Below, one piece after another: positions 27,769 to 37,836 of a DNA stretch of 64,000 bases. The position numbers and the translations under genes were made by a program. Source of the stretch: JARRPM01 sp963792815 (lineage in GTDB: Bacteria; Pseudomonadota; Gammaproteobacteria; Pseudomonadales; Halieaceae); NCBI GenBank assembly GCA_963792815.1, contig CAWBXR010000001.1:186001-250000 (forward strand). The letters run 5' to 3'. The stretch's first letter is position 1. The number at the start of each line of letters is the position of its first letter. The notes under the pieces are model-generated. The model saw nothing but the letters and a program-made list of their open reading frames with translations. It ran no database searches and had not been told where the DNA came from.

Positions 27769-28329
27769 ATGCCGGGGTCGCGCCAGGCAGGCTTCAGCCT
27801 GCTGGAAATGCTGGTCACCCTGATCGTGATCGTGCTCATTACCTCGCTGGTCAGCCTTGCCGTGAACTCCGGCGGGCAGGAAATCCAGCTGGAGGCCAAG
27901 GTGCGCAACCTCGGGGAAGTGGGCGCCTATGCGGTTGATGAAGCCCAGCTGATCGGCCGGGATTACGGCCTCTTGCTGCAGCAGGAAGTGGTGGAGCGGG
28001 ACACGGTTTACAGCTACCAATGGCGCGAACGCCTGCCCGAGGGCTGGCGTGCGCCCACCACGGGGAAGGACGTATTCGCCGGCCAGACCCTCCCCCCGGG
28101 AATCGAACTGGAACTGGAACTGGAGGGCGCCCCGGTGGCCGAACTGGGCCTGGAGGGCGCGGAGGAGGAGCTGCCTCCGCAGGTAGTGTTTTACTCCAGT
28201 GGCGAAACCACGCCCGGCACTATCGACGTGCGGCGCCGGGCCGACGGCGAGTTGCTATGGCGCATCGAATGGGACCTGCTGGGCCGCTTCAGGCTGCTGC
28301 CCCGCGGGGAGGACCCGGAACTTGAGTAG
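27769..28329 (+). CDS. gspH: minor pseudopilin GspH
   Basis: A 186-residue minor pseudopilin with leader MPGSRQAG and methylation motif FSLLEMLVTLIVIVLITSLV. The remainder matches the GspH profile (EAKVRNLGEVGAYAVDEAQLIGRDYGLLL; C-terminal WRIEWDLLGRFRL). It follows gspG by 6 bases. Role: part of the pseudopilus tip or shaft. Confidence 0.9.
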   Translation: MPGSRQAGFSLLEMLVTLIVIVLITSLVSLAVNSGGQEIQLEAKVRNLGEVGAYAVDEAQLIGRDYGLLLQQEVVERDTVYSYQWRERLPEGWRAPTTGKDVFAGQTLPPGIELELELEGAPVAELGLEGAEEELPPQVVFYSSGETTPGTIDVRRRADGELLWRIEWDLLGRFRLLPRGEDPELE

Positions 28330-28381
28330 CGCTGCGCCGAAACGGCGCCGTCGGGGGTTGTGGTCGCATCGCGCGGGTGGA

Positions 28382-28786
28382 ATGCGCGGCTTTACCCTGG
28401 TCGAGGTCATGGTGGCGCTGGCGGTTGTCGCCATAGCGCTTCCCGCGCTGCTGGTGGCCCTGTCCCAGCACGTGGATGGCACCGGCTATCTGCGCGACAA
28501 ATCCCTGGCCCAGATGGTGGCAGCCAACAAACTGGCGGAATTGCGTATCCTCTCCCGGGCCAGCCAGAACCTGCTGCGGGGTGAGGACAGTGGCGTCGCG
28601 CCCATGGCGGGGCGGGAATTCAACTGGTGGATGGACAGCCAGCCCACCGAGGCAACCAATTTTTTTCGCGTGCAGATTGACGTGGCCGCCGGGGAAGACC
28701 AGCGCGAGCAGCCCCTGTTCACCCTGGTGGCGTTTCTCTCTTCAGACCTGCGGGCGGATCCGGGAGCGACGGATGAGGGCGGTTAA
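28382..28786 (+). CDS. gspI: minor pseudopilin GspI
   Basis: A 134-residue minor pseudopilin starting MRG-FTLVEVMVALAVVAIALPAL, followed by QMVAANKLAELRILS and FFRVQIDV. The start at ATG 28382 gives the very short leader usual for GspI; the frame is open further upstream (to 28199) but that part overlaps gspH. GspI nucleates the tip complex with GspJ and GspK. The end overlaps gspJ by 14 bases. Confidence 0.92.
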   Translation: MRGFTLVEVMVALAVVAIALPALLVALSQHVDGTGYLRDKSLAQMVAANKLAELRILSRASQNLLRGEDSGVAPMAGREFNWWMDSQPTEATNFFRVQIDVAAGEDQREQPLFTLVAFLSSDLRADPGATDEGG

Positions 28787-29429
28787 CCGCAGCGCGGGCT
28801 TTACCCTGGTGGAGGTGCTGATTGCCCTGGCGATCACCGCTTTTATATCCGCCATTGCCTACAGCAGCCTGTCCAGCGCGCTGGCGGCGGTGGAGAGTAT
28901 CCGGGTTACCGCCCAGCGCACCTACGAGGTGGACCGGGCCTGGATGATCATCTCCAGGGACCTGGGCCAGTTTGTCGCCAGGCCGGTGCGCGATGAATTC
29001 GGCGAGGTCGAACCGGCCATGGTGGGCGGGGCCGCAGCTCGCTTCCCCCTGAGTTTTACCCGCACCGGCTGGCACAATCCTGTCGGTAACCAGCGCAGCA
29101 ACCTGGAGCGGGTCAACTACCGGCTCGAGGACGGCGCCCTGTGGCGCGATACCTACCCTGTGCTGGACCGGGCGCCAGACTCCGAGCCCCGGCAGGTCCG
29201 CCTGCTGGAGAATGTGGAAGTACTGGAACTGGTATTCCTGGGTTCGTTGTCGGAAGTCGAGCCCGCGGGCAGCGGCATAGCGCTGGATACCCGGGGCTGG
29301 CAGGGCAGCTGGGTATCTGATACCAGCGACCCGAATACCGCACTGGCCCCACCCGTCGCGCTGGAGTTAAGGCTGCAGCTTGGCGACCTGGGAGAGATGA
29401 GGCGGATATATGCGCTACCTCCGCTCTAG
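28773..29429 (+). CDS. gspJ: minor pseudopilin GspJ
   Basis: A 218-residue minor pseudopilin with leader MRAVNRSAG and FTLVEVLIALAITAFISAIAY. Downstream text includes RTYEVDRAWMIISRDLGQFVARPVRD and FTRTGWHNP, typical of GspJ. It belongs to the tip complex. The start overlaps gspI and the end overlaps gspK by 20 bases, as expected of a compact operon. Confidence 0.92.
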   Translation: MRAVNRSAGFTLVEVLIALAITAFISAIAYSSLSSALAAVESIRVTAQRTYEVDRAWMIISRDLGQFVARPVRDEFGEVEPAMVGGAAARFPLSFTRTGWHNPVGNQRSNLERVNYRLEDGALWRDTYPVLDRAPDSEPRQVRLLENVEVLELVFLGSLSEVEPAGSGIALDTRGWQGSWVSDTSDPNTALAPPVALELRLQLGDLGEMRRIYALPPL

Positions 29430-30507
29430 GCAGTCACAGGGCGGCGCCGCACTGATCGCGGCACTGCTGGTATTCGCCCTGTGCACGGCCCTGGTAGTCG
29501 CCATGGAGCTGGAGTTCAGCCGGCTCTACCAGCGCGTCGCCAATATCCTGCTCGCCGAGCAGGCCACTGCCTACCTGCGTGGCGCCGAAGAGCTTGCGAC
29601 CCTCGCCCTGCTGGCGGATTACGATGCCGACCAGGGGCTTGAGCAGCCGCGCGATGACCTGCTGGAAATCTGGGCGCAGACCCCGGCGCCCTATGCGCTG
29701 GATGAGGGTGGCTGGATGGCCGGTTGCCTGCGGGACCTGCAGGGGCGCTTCAATCTCAATGCCCTGGCCCAGGGTGTGGCGCCGGTGGAGGGCGAGCAAG
29801 CGGGGACCACGCCGCGTTTCACGCCGGCCCAGGCCCAGTTTATCCGGCTGCTGCAGACCTTTGAGGAGCCCCAGCTGAGCGAGCAGGAGGCGATCGCCGT
29901 GACCCGGGCAGTCACCGATTGGCTTGACCGGGATATCGAGCCCGCCCTCGAAGGCGCGGAAGACGACTACTATTTCGGCCTGACGCCGGGCTACCGCACT
30001 GCCAATCGTCCCATGGCGAGCGTCAGCGAACTGCGCGCGGTCGCCAATATCACACCGGAGATTTACCGCGCGCTGGAACCCCTGGTCAGCGTCTGGCCGG
30101 AGCAGCCCCAGCCGCTGAATATCCACACGGCTTCCGCCACCGTGCTGCGCTCGATCAACGCCGACGACGATCTCAGTCCCCTGGGCGCGGCGGAGGGCCA
30201 GGCCCTGGTAGAACAGCGCCAGGCCGCCGGTTTTGCAGACATCGACGATTTTCTGGAAAACCCGGTATTTGCCGGCAAACAGGAGCAGATGCAGAAGGTA
30301 AAAGCCCTGCTCGGCGAGTCCACAGCTTACTTCCTGCTTTCGGCGGAGGTGGAAGTTGCCGACCGGAGGATGCGCTTGTACAGTGTGCTGCAGCGCAGCG
30401 GGCGACAGATCAACGCCCTGGCTCGCGCCAGGGGCAGCCTGGATAACAGCCAGGCAATACGGGGAGAAGAAGACACTTGCACAATAGCACCGTCATTAGA
30501 CTGGTAA
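29410..30507 (+). CDS. gspK: minor pseudopilin GspK
   Basis: A 365-residue protein, the large tip pseudopilin. The leader is MRYLRSRQSQGG with AALIAALLVFALCTALVVAMELE; as usual for GspK, Glu at position 5 of the mature protein is absent. Helix-hairpin-helix-like alpha domain features are FNLNALAQG, AVTDWLDRDIEP and the NIHTASATVLRSI block. The C-terminal end overlaps gspL by 31 bases, unusually long in this operon. Confidence 0.93.
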   Translation: MRYLRSRQSQGGAALIAALLVFALCTALVVAMELEFSRLYQRVANILLAEQATAYLRGAEELATLALLADYDADQGLEQPRDDLLEIWAQTPAPYALDEGGWMAGCLRDLQGRFNLNALAQGVAPVEGEQAGTTPRFTPAQAQFIRLLQTFEEPQLSEQEAIAVTRAVTDWLDRDIEPALEGAEDDYYFGLTPGYRTANRPMASVSELRAVANITPEIYRALEPLVSVWPEQPQPLNIHTASATVLRSINADDDLSPLGAAEGQALVEQRQAAGFADIDDFLENPVFAGKQEQMQKVKALLGESTAYFLLSAEVEVADRRMRLYSVLQRSGRQINALARARGSLDNSQAIRGEEDTCTIAPSLDW

Positions 30508-31686
30508 ACGGCCGCCTGGCCTGGTACGCCCCGGGCGCCAGCACCGAGCCTCGCTGGCTGGATGAAGGCGACGCCAGGGAAAGCCTGTACGCGGCCATGT
30601 CGGAGCAGCGTATGGCACCGTGTTTTGCCGCTCCCGGGGCTGAGGTGCGCCTGCTCCGTCTGAGCCTGGGCAGCGAGGAGAAAAAGCATATAGGCAAGTC
30701 GCTGCCGTTCATGCTGGAAGAGCGGGTTGCCGAAGACATTGACCAGCTGCACTTTGCCAGTATATGCGCTGGACAAGCTGGACCTGGGCGTTGCGGTTTG
30801 CAGTATCGAGCGGATGCAGGCCTGGCAGGCGGAGCTGGCGGACTTTCCCGGTATCAGGCAGTGGCTGCCCGAGCCATTGCTGCTGCCCTGGCGCAACGGC
30901 GAATGGTGCATCGTGCTCGAGGGCGACGATGCGCTGGTGCGTTTTGACCAGTGCGGCGGCTTCACGGTGGAGCGAGCCCTGTTGCCGGCAATGCTGGCGG
31001 GTCTCTCGGTAGACCAGCCCGAGCCCGGCGCGGTGATATTCTACGGTCGCGATCAGGCGGCGGATACCGCGCTGCTGCCGGAGCAGTTACAGGCGAAAAT
31101 CCAGTGGCGTCGCGGCAACCTGTACTCGGCGCTGCTGTTGGGCGAGGCGCCACAGCCCGCCCTCAACCTGTTGCAGGGCGCCTTCGCGGTGCGGCTGCCG
31201 GTGGCGCGCTGGTGGCGTGAATGGCGCACAGTCGCCGCAGTTTTTGCCGTGGCCTTCGGCCTGCAGCTGGTCGCCACCTACACCGACTATCTCAAGCTCG
31301 AGCGGGAGAACCTGGCGCTGCGAAGTGCCGTGGAAAGCAGTTACCGCGAGGCCAACCCCAGGGGTAACGCCCCCGAACCTGAAAAACAGTTGCAGCGCCA
31401 GCTTGCCGCGATGCGCGGTTCCGGCCAGAGCAGTGGCTTTGTTCAGCTGATGGAGCAGGTGGGCGCCATTATTGCCGGCGACAGCGGCACATCCATCGAC
31501 GCCATCAACTACAACTTCAGCGACCGCGGCGGTGAAATGCGGATGAATATTGTGGCGGCTGATTTCGAGGCGGTGGAGCGGGTGCGCGCGGGGATCAACA
31601 AGGCCGGGCTCGAAGCGATCATGGAGAGCAGCAGTGCGCAGGGAGACAAGGTGCGGGCCAGGCTGCGGGTGGGAGACAAGTCGTGA
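30477..31686 (+). CDS. gspL: type II secretion protein GspL; frameshifted
   Basis: Inner-membrane platform protein that recruits GspE. About 402 residues when one base is removed near 30762: the raw frame goes off after LHFAS, while dropping one a joins LHFA to VYALDKLDLGVAVCSIERM. The actin-like cytoplasmic domain begins at TTG 30477 (a GGGAGAAGAA ribosome site precedes it). A transmembrane helix lies around WRTVAAVFAVAFGLQLVATY, then a ferredoxin-like periplasmic domain. Another single-base excess in an otherwise intact operon. Confidence 0.9.
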
Positions 31687-32153
31687 AGGAATGGTTTGCC
31701 GGGCTCAACCAGCGCGAGCAGCTGAGCCTTCTCGCACTCGGGATCGCGCTGGTGCTTTACCTGCTGTACATGCTGGCCTGGGCGCCCCTGGCCGAGCGGC
31801 GGCAGGAACTGGCATTGCAGAACGTGAGCGTGGCCGAAAGCCTGCAACGGGTCGATGCCATGGTCTCGGAGATCATCCGCCTGCGCGAGGGCGGGGTTGC
31901 CAGTACGGCCCGGCGGAACCTGACATCCCTCGTCAACCAATCCACTGGTCGTCACGGCTTGCAGGTGAGTCGCCTGCAGCCCAACAGCCGTGGCGACATA
32001 CAGGTGCGGCTGGAAAACGCGGTCTTTGACGACCTGCTGGCCTGGCTGGACGACGTGGAAAACCGCGAGGGTCTGCTGGTAACCGAGATTGCCATTACCC
32101 GCTCTGGAAGCTCCGGCAGGGTCAACGCCACCATCCGCATAGCCCAGTCATAA
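31683..32153 (+). CDS. gspM: type II secretion protein GspM
   Basis: A 156-residue inner-membrane partner of GspL. A short cytoplasmic start (VKEWFAGLNQREQ) is followed by a hydrophobic helix (LSLLALGIALVLYLLYMLAWAPL) and a periplasmic coiled/ferredoxin-like part ending VNATIRIAQS. GTG 31683 overlaps the gspL stop (GTGA). Homology to the family is loose but position and topology fit well. Confidence 0.9.
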   Translation: MKEWFAGLNQREQLSLLALGIALVLYLLYMLAWAPLAERRQELALQNVSVAESLQRVDAMVSEIIRLREGGVASTARRNLTSLVNQSTGRHGLQVSRLQPNSRGDIQVRLENAVFDDLLAWLDDVENREGLLVTEIAITRSGSSGRVNATIRIAQS

Positions 32154-32154
32154 T

Positions 32155-32904
32155 ATGTCCAGGATACTCGGGGCGTGCGCCCTGTTAGTGTTGCTGCTGA
32201 TCTGCCTTGTGGCCACCAGCCCCGCCCGGCTGCTCGGGCTGGTACTGCCCTCGGGGCAGGTAGTTATGCAGGGCTTCAGCGGGACCGTGTGGGACGGTAA
32301 TGCCAGCCGCTGCCTGGTGCGCACCCCCGCAGGCTATCTTCATCTCGGCGCCGTGAGTTGGCGGCTCTCACCGCTGTCCCTGGCGCTGTTTGCACCGCGC
32401 TTGACCCTCGAGTCCCGCTGGGGCAGCCAGATACTTGAGACCGGCCTGGTGCTGCGAGGCGGTGAGGATGTGGATCTGGATGCGTTCGAGGCCACTATCC
32501 CGGCGGACCTGCTGCGACAATTCGTGCCAGTGAGCCTGGCCGGAGTGCTCTCGGTGCAGTTGGAACAGCTGAAACTGCGCGCCGGCCGGCCGGTGGAGGG
32601 CGCGGGTCGGCTGGTGTGGCAGAGCGGTGGCTGGAACTCTCCCACGGGCCCGATCGCGCTGGGAAGCTACGCCCTGGATTTCAGCCAGCCGCCCGGGTCG
32701 GCGCTTGTGGGTGAAGTGGTTACGCTGTCCGGCGGGGTGAGCGCGGAGGGTTCGGTGCGGCTGGAGGATACATCCTATGACGTTGATATCACGCTGCGCG
32801 GCGAGGGCGGCCTGGACGAGCGCCTGCAGCAGGCGCTCAGCCTGATGGCGCGCCCTGTCGACGGGGGTTACAGGATCAAGCTCGACGGTGAAATAAAAGA
32901 CTGA
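32155..32904 (+). CDS. gspN: type II secretion protein GspN
   Basis: A 249-residue protein with an N-terminal hydrophobic helix (CALLVLLLICLVATSPARLL) and a beta-rich periplasmic part containing GFSGTVWDGNASRC, WRLSPLSLALFAPRL and AGRLVWQSGGW. These match the GspN profile. GspN is present in only some type II systems and its precise role is unclear. It starts one base after the gspM stop and closes the operon. Confidence 0.88.
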   Translation: MSRILGACALLVLLLICLVATSPARLLGLVLPSGQVVMQGFSGTVWDGNASRCLVRTPAGYLHLGAVSWRLSPLSLALFAPRLTLESRWGSQILETGLVLRGGEDVDLDAFEATIPADLLRQFVPVSLAGVLSVQLEQLKLRAGRPVEGAGRLVWQSGGWNSPTGPIALGSYALDFSQPPGSALVGEVVTLSGGVSAEGSVRLEDTSYDVDITLRGEGGLDERLQQALSLMARPVDGGYRIKLDGEIKD

Positions 32905-32962
32905 GACCGGATTGGTTCAGCTGTACCGACCAGGCGCTACCTGCACCCAGGCAAAGCTGTTT

Positions 32963-32968
32963 TATAAT
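32963..32968 (+). promoter_or_regulatory. candidate -10 box upstream of rubredoxin
   Basis: A perfect TATAAT hexamer stands 35 bases before the rubredoxin start, in a locally AT-rich stretch. No convincing -35 is visible at 16-18 bases, so an extended or activator-dependent promoter is possible. Confidence 0.35.
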
Positions 32969-33002
32969 CCGACCGTTAATGTGTTCACAGGGGAAACAGG
33001 CG

Positions 33003-33182
33003 ATGACAGAAGGCGGCTACAGAAAGTGGGAATGTGTGATCTGCGGATTTATTTACGACGAGGCGGAGGGCCTGCCGGAAGATGGTATTGCCGCTGGTAC
33101 CCGGTTCGAGGACCTGCCGGAGGACTGGGAGTGCCCGGACTGTGGTATTTCCAAGGCGGACTTTGAGCCGATGGAGGCCTGA
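33003..33182 (+). CDS. rubredoxin
   Basis: A 59-residue cytosolic electron carrier with an Fe(Cys)4 centre. CVICGFIYDEAEG and CPDCGISKADFEP supply the two C-x2-C pairs with normal spacing; the aromatic core (YRKWEC, W in EDWEC) is present. The start at ATG 33003 (MTEGGYRK) follows a GGGGAAACAGG ribosome site. Possible partners (alkane hydroxylase, rubredoxin reductase) are not in the window. Confidence 0.95.
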   Translation: MTEGGYRKWECVICGFIYDEAEGLPEDGIAAGTRFEDLPEDWECPDCGISKADFEPMEA

Positions 33183-33186
33183 AGGA

Positions 33187-34516
33187 ATGAAAAGCTGCCC
33201 CCTGCCCATCCTGCTGTCTGCCCTGTTTGGCCTCACCCTGGCTGCCTTTGCCGGCGCCCAGGACAAGGTGGTGACGCCCATGCAGGGTGTGCCCGCCAGC
33301 AGGGAGTCTCAGGTCACCATGGCCAACTATCGCGATTACCCCATGAGTATGTGGGCGTTTCGCAATGCCGGGGCGGTACTCAATACGGTGACTGTGCCCA
33401 GGGAGGGCGACATCCGGCCGCTGCCGGGTCCCCTGCGCCCCGAGCTCGGGCGATCGCATCGTCACCGGTCCGGCTGGCGAGCAGCTCGGTTTCGACGCGC
33501 TGTTTGCGGCGAATTACGCCGACGCCGTGCTGGTGATGCAGGGCGGCCGCCTGCTGCATGAGGCCTATTTTCACGATTTCACCCAGCGCAGCCACCACAT
33601 CTGGTTTTCCATGACCAAGTCGCTGGTCAGCAGTGTATTCGGCCTGCTGGTAGCCGATGGCAAGGTCGAACTCGATGCCTCGCCGGCGAAGTATATTCCC
33701 GAACTGAAAGGCAGTGGGTTTGAGCGGGTGACGATCCAGCAGGTGCTGGATCACGCCACTGCTATCGATTTCAAGGAGAACTATACGGACCCGGAATCGG
33801 AGTTTTTCCGCTTCTACGCCCCGGCCCTGAACATGGGCTGGATGCCCGGCGCTGCCGATGTGCAGCCTCAGGACGCCGAGATTTATGGCGTGCATGATTT
33901 TCTCGTGCGTTTTATCAAGCCCGACCCGGCGCTGATGCCAGGGGAGGCCTTCGACTACAACTCAAGCAATGCGGACGTGCTGGGCTGGCTGATCGCCAGG
34001 ATCTCCGGCCAGTCCCTGCAGGATTACGTTCAGCAAAACCTGTGGGCCAAACTGGGGGCGGAGCACGACGCCTTGCTGGTGGTGGATCGGGCCCTGGTGC
34101 CGGTTGCCACCGGTGGTATGAACACCACACTGCGCGATGCGGCCCGCTTCGGCATGATGATCCGCGACCGGGGTGAATTTGCCGGCCAGCAGGTGCTTCC
34201 GGCCCAGTGGGTCGATGCAAGCCTGGCAGTCGACGATAAGCTCAGGGCCAACATGGCAGCCAACCCAAAGTATGGTGAAGAGCCCTGGTCCGCTTACCAC
34301 AACATGTGGTGGATTCTGGACGAGCGAGCGGGAGAGTACTGCGCCGTCGGCATCCACGGCCAGGTTATCTACATCAACCGCAGCGCCGACACGGTTATGG
34401 TCTGGTTCTCCAGCCAGCCGGTGGCCAGCGCCGCCCGCAGTCCCGAGTTCCGCGCCAAACTGCAGGCAGCCAGGGAGCTGGCAGTATCACTGATCCGTAA
34501 ACCGACCCTGCAGTGA
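33187..34516 (+). CDS. beta-lactamase-family serine hydrolase; frameshifted
   Basis: About 442 residues after removing one base near 33450 (the join is RPELGDRIVTGPAGEQLGFD). A signal peptide is visible (LPILLSALFGLTLAAFAGA). The S-x-x-K nucleophile motif is SMTKSLVSSVFG; a Tyr-Ser/Asn element is seen in FDYNSSNADVLGWLIARISG; the C-terminal GIHGQVIYINR takes the place of the H/K-x-G motif. Class C/esterase EstB-like proteins of this type hydrolyse esters or amides in the periplasm; substrate unknown. It begins 4 bases after rubredoxin. Confidence 0.82.
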
Positions 34517-34579
34517 TCGCCGGCGCCTGCAGTTGCGGTACACTGGCGCCCTCGAATTGAAACAACAGGAAAAAGTGGT

Positions 34580-36370
34580 ATGAACGTGATTGCGGAGCGT
34601 CTCGAGGCTGTGCGTGAACGGATGAAAGCCGCCGGTTATGACGCGTTGGTAGTGCCCCGGGCCGACGAGTATCTGGGCGAGTATATCCCCGCCCACAATG
34701 AGCGCCTGCGTTGGCTAAGCGGGTTTACCGGCTCAGCGGGTTTGGTCCTGGTTACCGCGAGTAAGGCAGCGATTTTCGTCGATGGCCGCTACACGGTGCA
34801 GGTGCGACAGGAGGTCTCCCGGGACCTGTTCGAATATTGCCGCCTTGGCGAGGATCCCCACGCCGACTGGCTGGCGGCGCAGCTGCCCAGCGGCGCCGTG
34901 GTGGCCTGCGACTCGCGCATGCACAGCCTGCGCTGGTATCGCGACAGCGAAGCCGCCCTGGCTTGTGCCGGGCTGGAACTGGTGGCGGCGGAGCAGAACC
35001 TGGTGGATGCCTGCTGGCAGGACCGACCCGCCCCGCGGGTCAGTCCTGCGCTGCTGCTGGCTGAGCAGTACACCGGTGAGTCCAGTAGCGCCAAGCGCGA
35101 GCGCATAGGCGCGCAAATCGCCGCTAAAGGCGCCGAGGCCGCCCTGGTATTTGCCCCGGACTCCATCAGCTGGCTGTTCAACGCCCGCGGTACGGACATT
35201 CCGAAATTGCCGGTGGTGCAGGGCCTGGCCCTGCTGGAAGCGGACGGGCAGGCTACCCTGCTGGTTGACCCCGGGCGGGTCCCGGCGGGTTTCGCGGCCC
35301 ACGTGGGGGCGGGCGTGACGGTGCTGCCCGAAACCGATGCCGCCGCAGTGCTGGCCGCTTACCGGGGCCGGCGCATACTGGCAGACCCTGATACGGCCAA
35401 CGCCTGGAGCCAGCTGGCACTGGAACAGGGCGGTGCAACCCTGGTGGCGGGCAGTGACCCGGTGCTATTGCCCAAGGCCTGTAAAAACAGCGTGGAAGTG
35501 CAGGGCAGTTGTAATGCCCATGTCCGCGATGCGGTAGCCGAGGTTCGGTTCCTGGCCTGGCTGGATGGTGAAGTGGCCGCCGGTCGACTCTACACGGAGG
35601 CCGAACTGGCGGACCGGTTGCTGTCATTTCGCGCACTGGGTGAGGACTTCCAGGAAGTGTCCTTCGATTCGATTTCCGCGGCGGGGCCCAACGCCGCCAT
35701 GTGCCACTACAATCACCTGAACGTCGCTGAGCCCGCACGCCTGCCCATGGACAGCGTCTACCTGATAGACAGTGGCGGCCAGTATCTCGACGGCACCACG
35801 GACATTACCCGCACAGTGGCGATAGGCGACCCCGGCGACGATGTCCGCCGCATGTTCACCCTGGTACTGAAGGGACATATCGCCCTGGACCAGGCCCGCT
35901 TCCCGGTGGGCACCACCGGTTCCCAGCTGGACATCCTGGCCCGCCAGTTCCTGTGGCAGGAGGGCTTCGATTACGACCACGGCACCGGGCACGGTGTCGG
36001 TGTTTTCCTGAGTGTGCACGAGGGACCACAGCGGATTGCCAAGGCGCCCAATACCGTCGCCCTGCAACCGGGGATGATCGTGAGCAACGAGCCAGGCTAT
36101 TATCGCGCCGGGGCTTTCGGGATCCGCTGCGAGAACCTGGTGGTGGTGCGCAAGTCCACCCGGGACAGCGAAGAGCAGACCATGCTCGAATTCGAGGCAA
36201 TTACCCTGGTGCCCTTTGACCTGCGCCTGGTGGACGCAAGCCTGCTGAGCGCCGCTGAGCTGCACTGGCTGGACAGCTACCACCAGCGCGTGGCCGCGGT
36301 TGTCGGCCCGCTGCTGGAGGGCGCCGACCGGACCTGGCTGGAGCAGGCCACCCGCCCGCTGGCGGCCTGA
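34580..36370 (+). CDS. Xaa-Pro aminopeptidase (M24B, long form)
   Basis: Removes N-terminal residues preceding proline. The 596-residue protein has two creatinase-like N-terminal domains (NERLRWLSGFTGSAGLVLVT; PDSISWLFNARGTDIPKLPV) and the C-terminal pita-bread domain with metal ligands in DSGGQYLDGTTDITRTVA, DHGTGHGVGVFLSVHEGP, SNEPGYY and a terminal Glu region MLEFEAITLVP. This is the same three-domain form as eukaryotic cytosolic aminopeptidase P. The gene stands alone. Confidence 0.94.
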   Translation: MNVIAERLEAVRERMKAAGYDALVVPRADEYLGEYIPAHNERLRWLSGFTGSAGLVLVTASKAAIFVDGRYTVQVRQEVSRDLFEYCRLGEDPHADWLAAQLPSGAVVACDSRMHSLRWYRDSEAALACAGLELVAAEQNLVDACWQDRPAPRVSPALLLAEQYTGESSSAKRERIGAQIAAKGAEAALVFAPDSISWLFNARGTDIPKLPVVQGLALLEADGQATLLVDPGRVPAGFAAHVGAGVTVLPETDAAAVLAAYRGRRILADPDTANAWSQLALEQGGATLVAGSDPVLLPKACKNSVEVQGSCNAHVRDAVAEVRFLAWLDGEVAAGRLYTEAELADRLLSFRALGEDFQEVSFDSISAAGPNAAMCHYNHLNVAEPARLPMDSVYLIDSGGQYLDGTTDITRTVAIGDPGDDVRRMFTLVLKGHIALDQARFPVGTTGSQLDILARQFLWQEGFDYDHGTGHGVGVFLSVHEGPQRIAKAPNTVALQPGMIVSNEPGYYRAGAFGIRCENLVVVRKSTRDSEEQTMLEFEAITLVPFDLRLVDASLLSAAELHWLDSYHQRVAAVVGPLLEGADRTWLEQATRPLAA

Positions 36371-36456
36371 ACCCGAACCCTGTCGAGACATCGGCTGATT
36401 CCAGCCGGCGAATTGTGTAGACTACTTCGATAACAACAATGACCGGGGATACAACG

Positions 36457-37813
36457 ATGTCTGCAGCAGGTGGCGCCCAGTCGCACTGGTCTTCCCGCTT
36501 TTCCTTCCTTATGGCCTCGGTGGGTTTCGCCGTCGGCCTGGGTAATATCTGGCGCTTTCCCTATGTTACCGGGCGAGAACGGTGGCGCCGCCTTCGTGCT
36601 GGTATACCTCGCCTGTGCCTTCGGTATCGGGGTCCCGATCCTCGTGGCAGAGATGCTCATCGGCCGGCGGGGCCAGGGCAGCCCTCCCTCGGCAATGGCC
36701 AATGTGGCCAGGGAGAGCGGCCGCTCCCGTGGCTGGGCCGGGGTGGGAGGCATGGGCCTGCTGGCGGCCTACACTATCGAGATCGTCTATGCGGTGGTGG
36801 TGGGCTGGGTGCTCTGGTACCTGTTCAAGGCGATTACTACCGGCTTTGTCGGGGTGGATGGCATAGAGGCCAGTGCCCAGTTCAGCGCCGTGCTGGATGA
36901 CAATATCGGCATGGTTTTCTGGACCCTGGTGGGTCTGGCCATTACCGGTTTTATCATCTATTCGGGCGTCAAGGACGGTATCGAGCGGGCTGTCGTGGTG
37001 ATGATGCCGCTCATGTTCCTGCTGTTGCTGGCGCTCGCCACCTACAATTATTTTGCCGGCGGCTTCGAGGAAGCCGTTAACTGGCTGTTTACTCCGGATT
37101 TCAGCAAGATCGGTCCCGCCACGGTACTGGCGGCAGTGAGCCAGGCGTTTTTCTCCATCGGCGTCGCCATGGGCGGGATGATGACCTACGGCTCCTATCT
37201 GCCCAGGTCCATTTCGATTACCCAGTCGGTATTGATCATCGTGGTGGCGGATACCGCGGTGGCACTGCTTGCCGGCCTGGTGATTTTCCCGGCGGTGTTT
37301 CATCACGGCCTCGACCCGGCGGAGGGCGCCGGGCTGATCTTCCACACCCTGCCTGTCGCGTTTGCCCAGATGCCCGGGGGCTACCTGTTCAGCATCCTGT
37401 TTTTCCTGATGCTGACCGTCGCCGGCATCACCTCCATGGTGGGCCTGGTAGAGTCAGTGAATTACTGGGTTGAGGAGCGCTACGGCATTCCCCGCCACAA
37501 GAGCGCCCTGCTGGTCATCGGTTCCGTCGCGGTTCTCAGTGTGGTCAGCGCCCTGTCATACAACATGATCAGCGACCTCACCATCGGCGGGAATAACTTC
37601 AACGATAGCCTGGACTACTTTTCCACCAAGGTACTGTTGCCGGTGGGTGGCCTGTTGATTGCGGTGTTTGCCGGCTGGGCGGTTAACAAGGCTGCCAGCC
37701 GCGATGAGCTTACCGGCCTCAACGCCGTAACCTACGAGATCTGGCATTTCCTGATCCGCTTCGTCGTACCCCCCGCGCTGCTGGTGATTTTTGTCGTGGG
37801 CGTTATCGGCTAG
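36457..37813 (+). CDS. NSS-family sodium-dependent transporter; frameshifted
   Basis: Sodium:neurotransmitter symporter family (LeuT-like), about 451 residues when one base is removed near 36572. The hallmark helix 1 reads GFAVGLGNIWRFPYVTG and continues as ENGGAAFVLVYLACAF only after dropping one base of gggcgag. About eleven to twelve hydrophobic helices follow. The likely substrates are amino acids or related amines; nothing in the context narrows it. An alternative ATG lies 18 bases upstream. Confidence 0.9.
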
Positions 37814-37836
37814 AGCAGCTGGAACAGTGCCGGGCT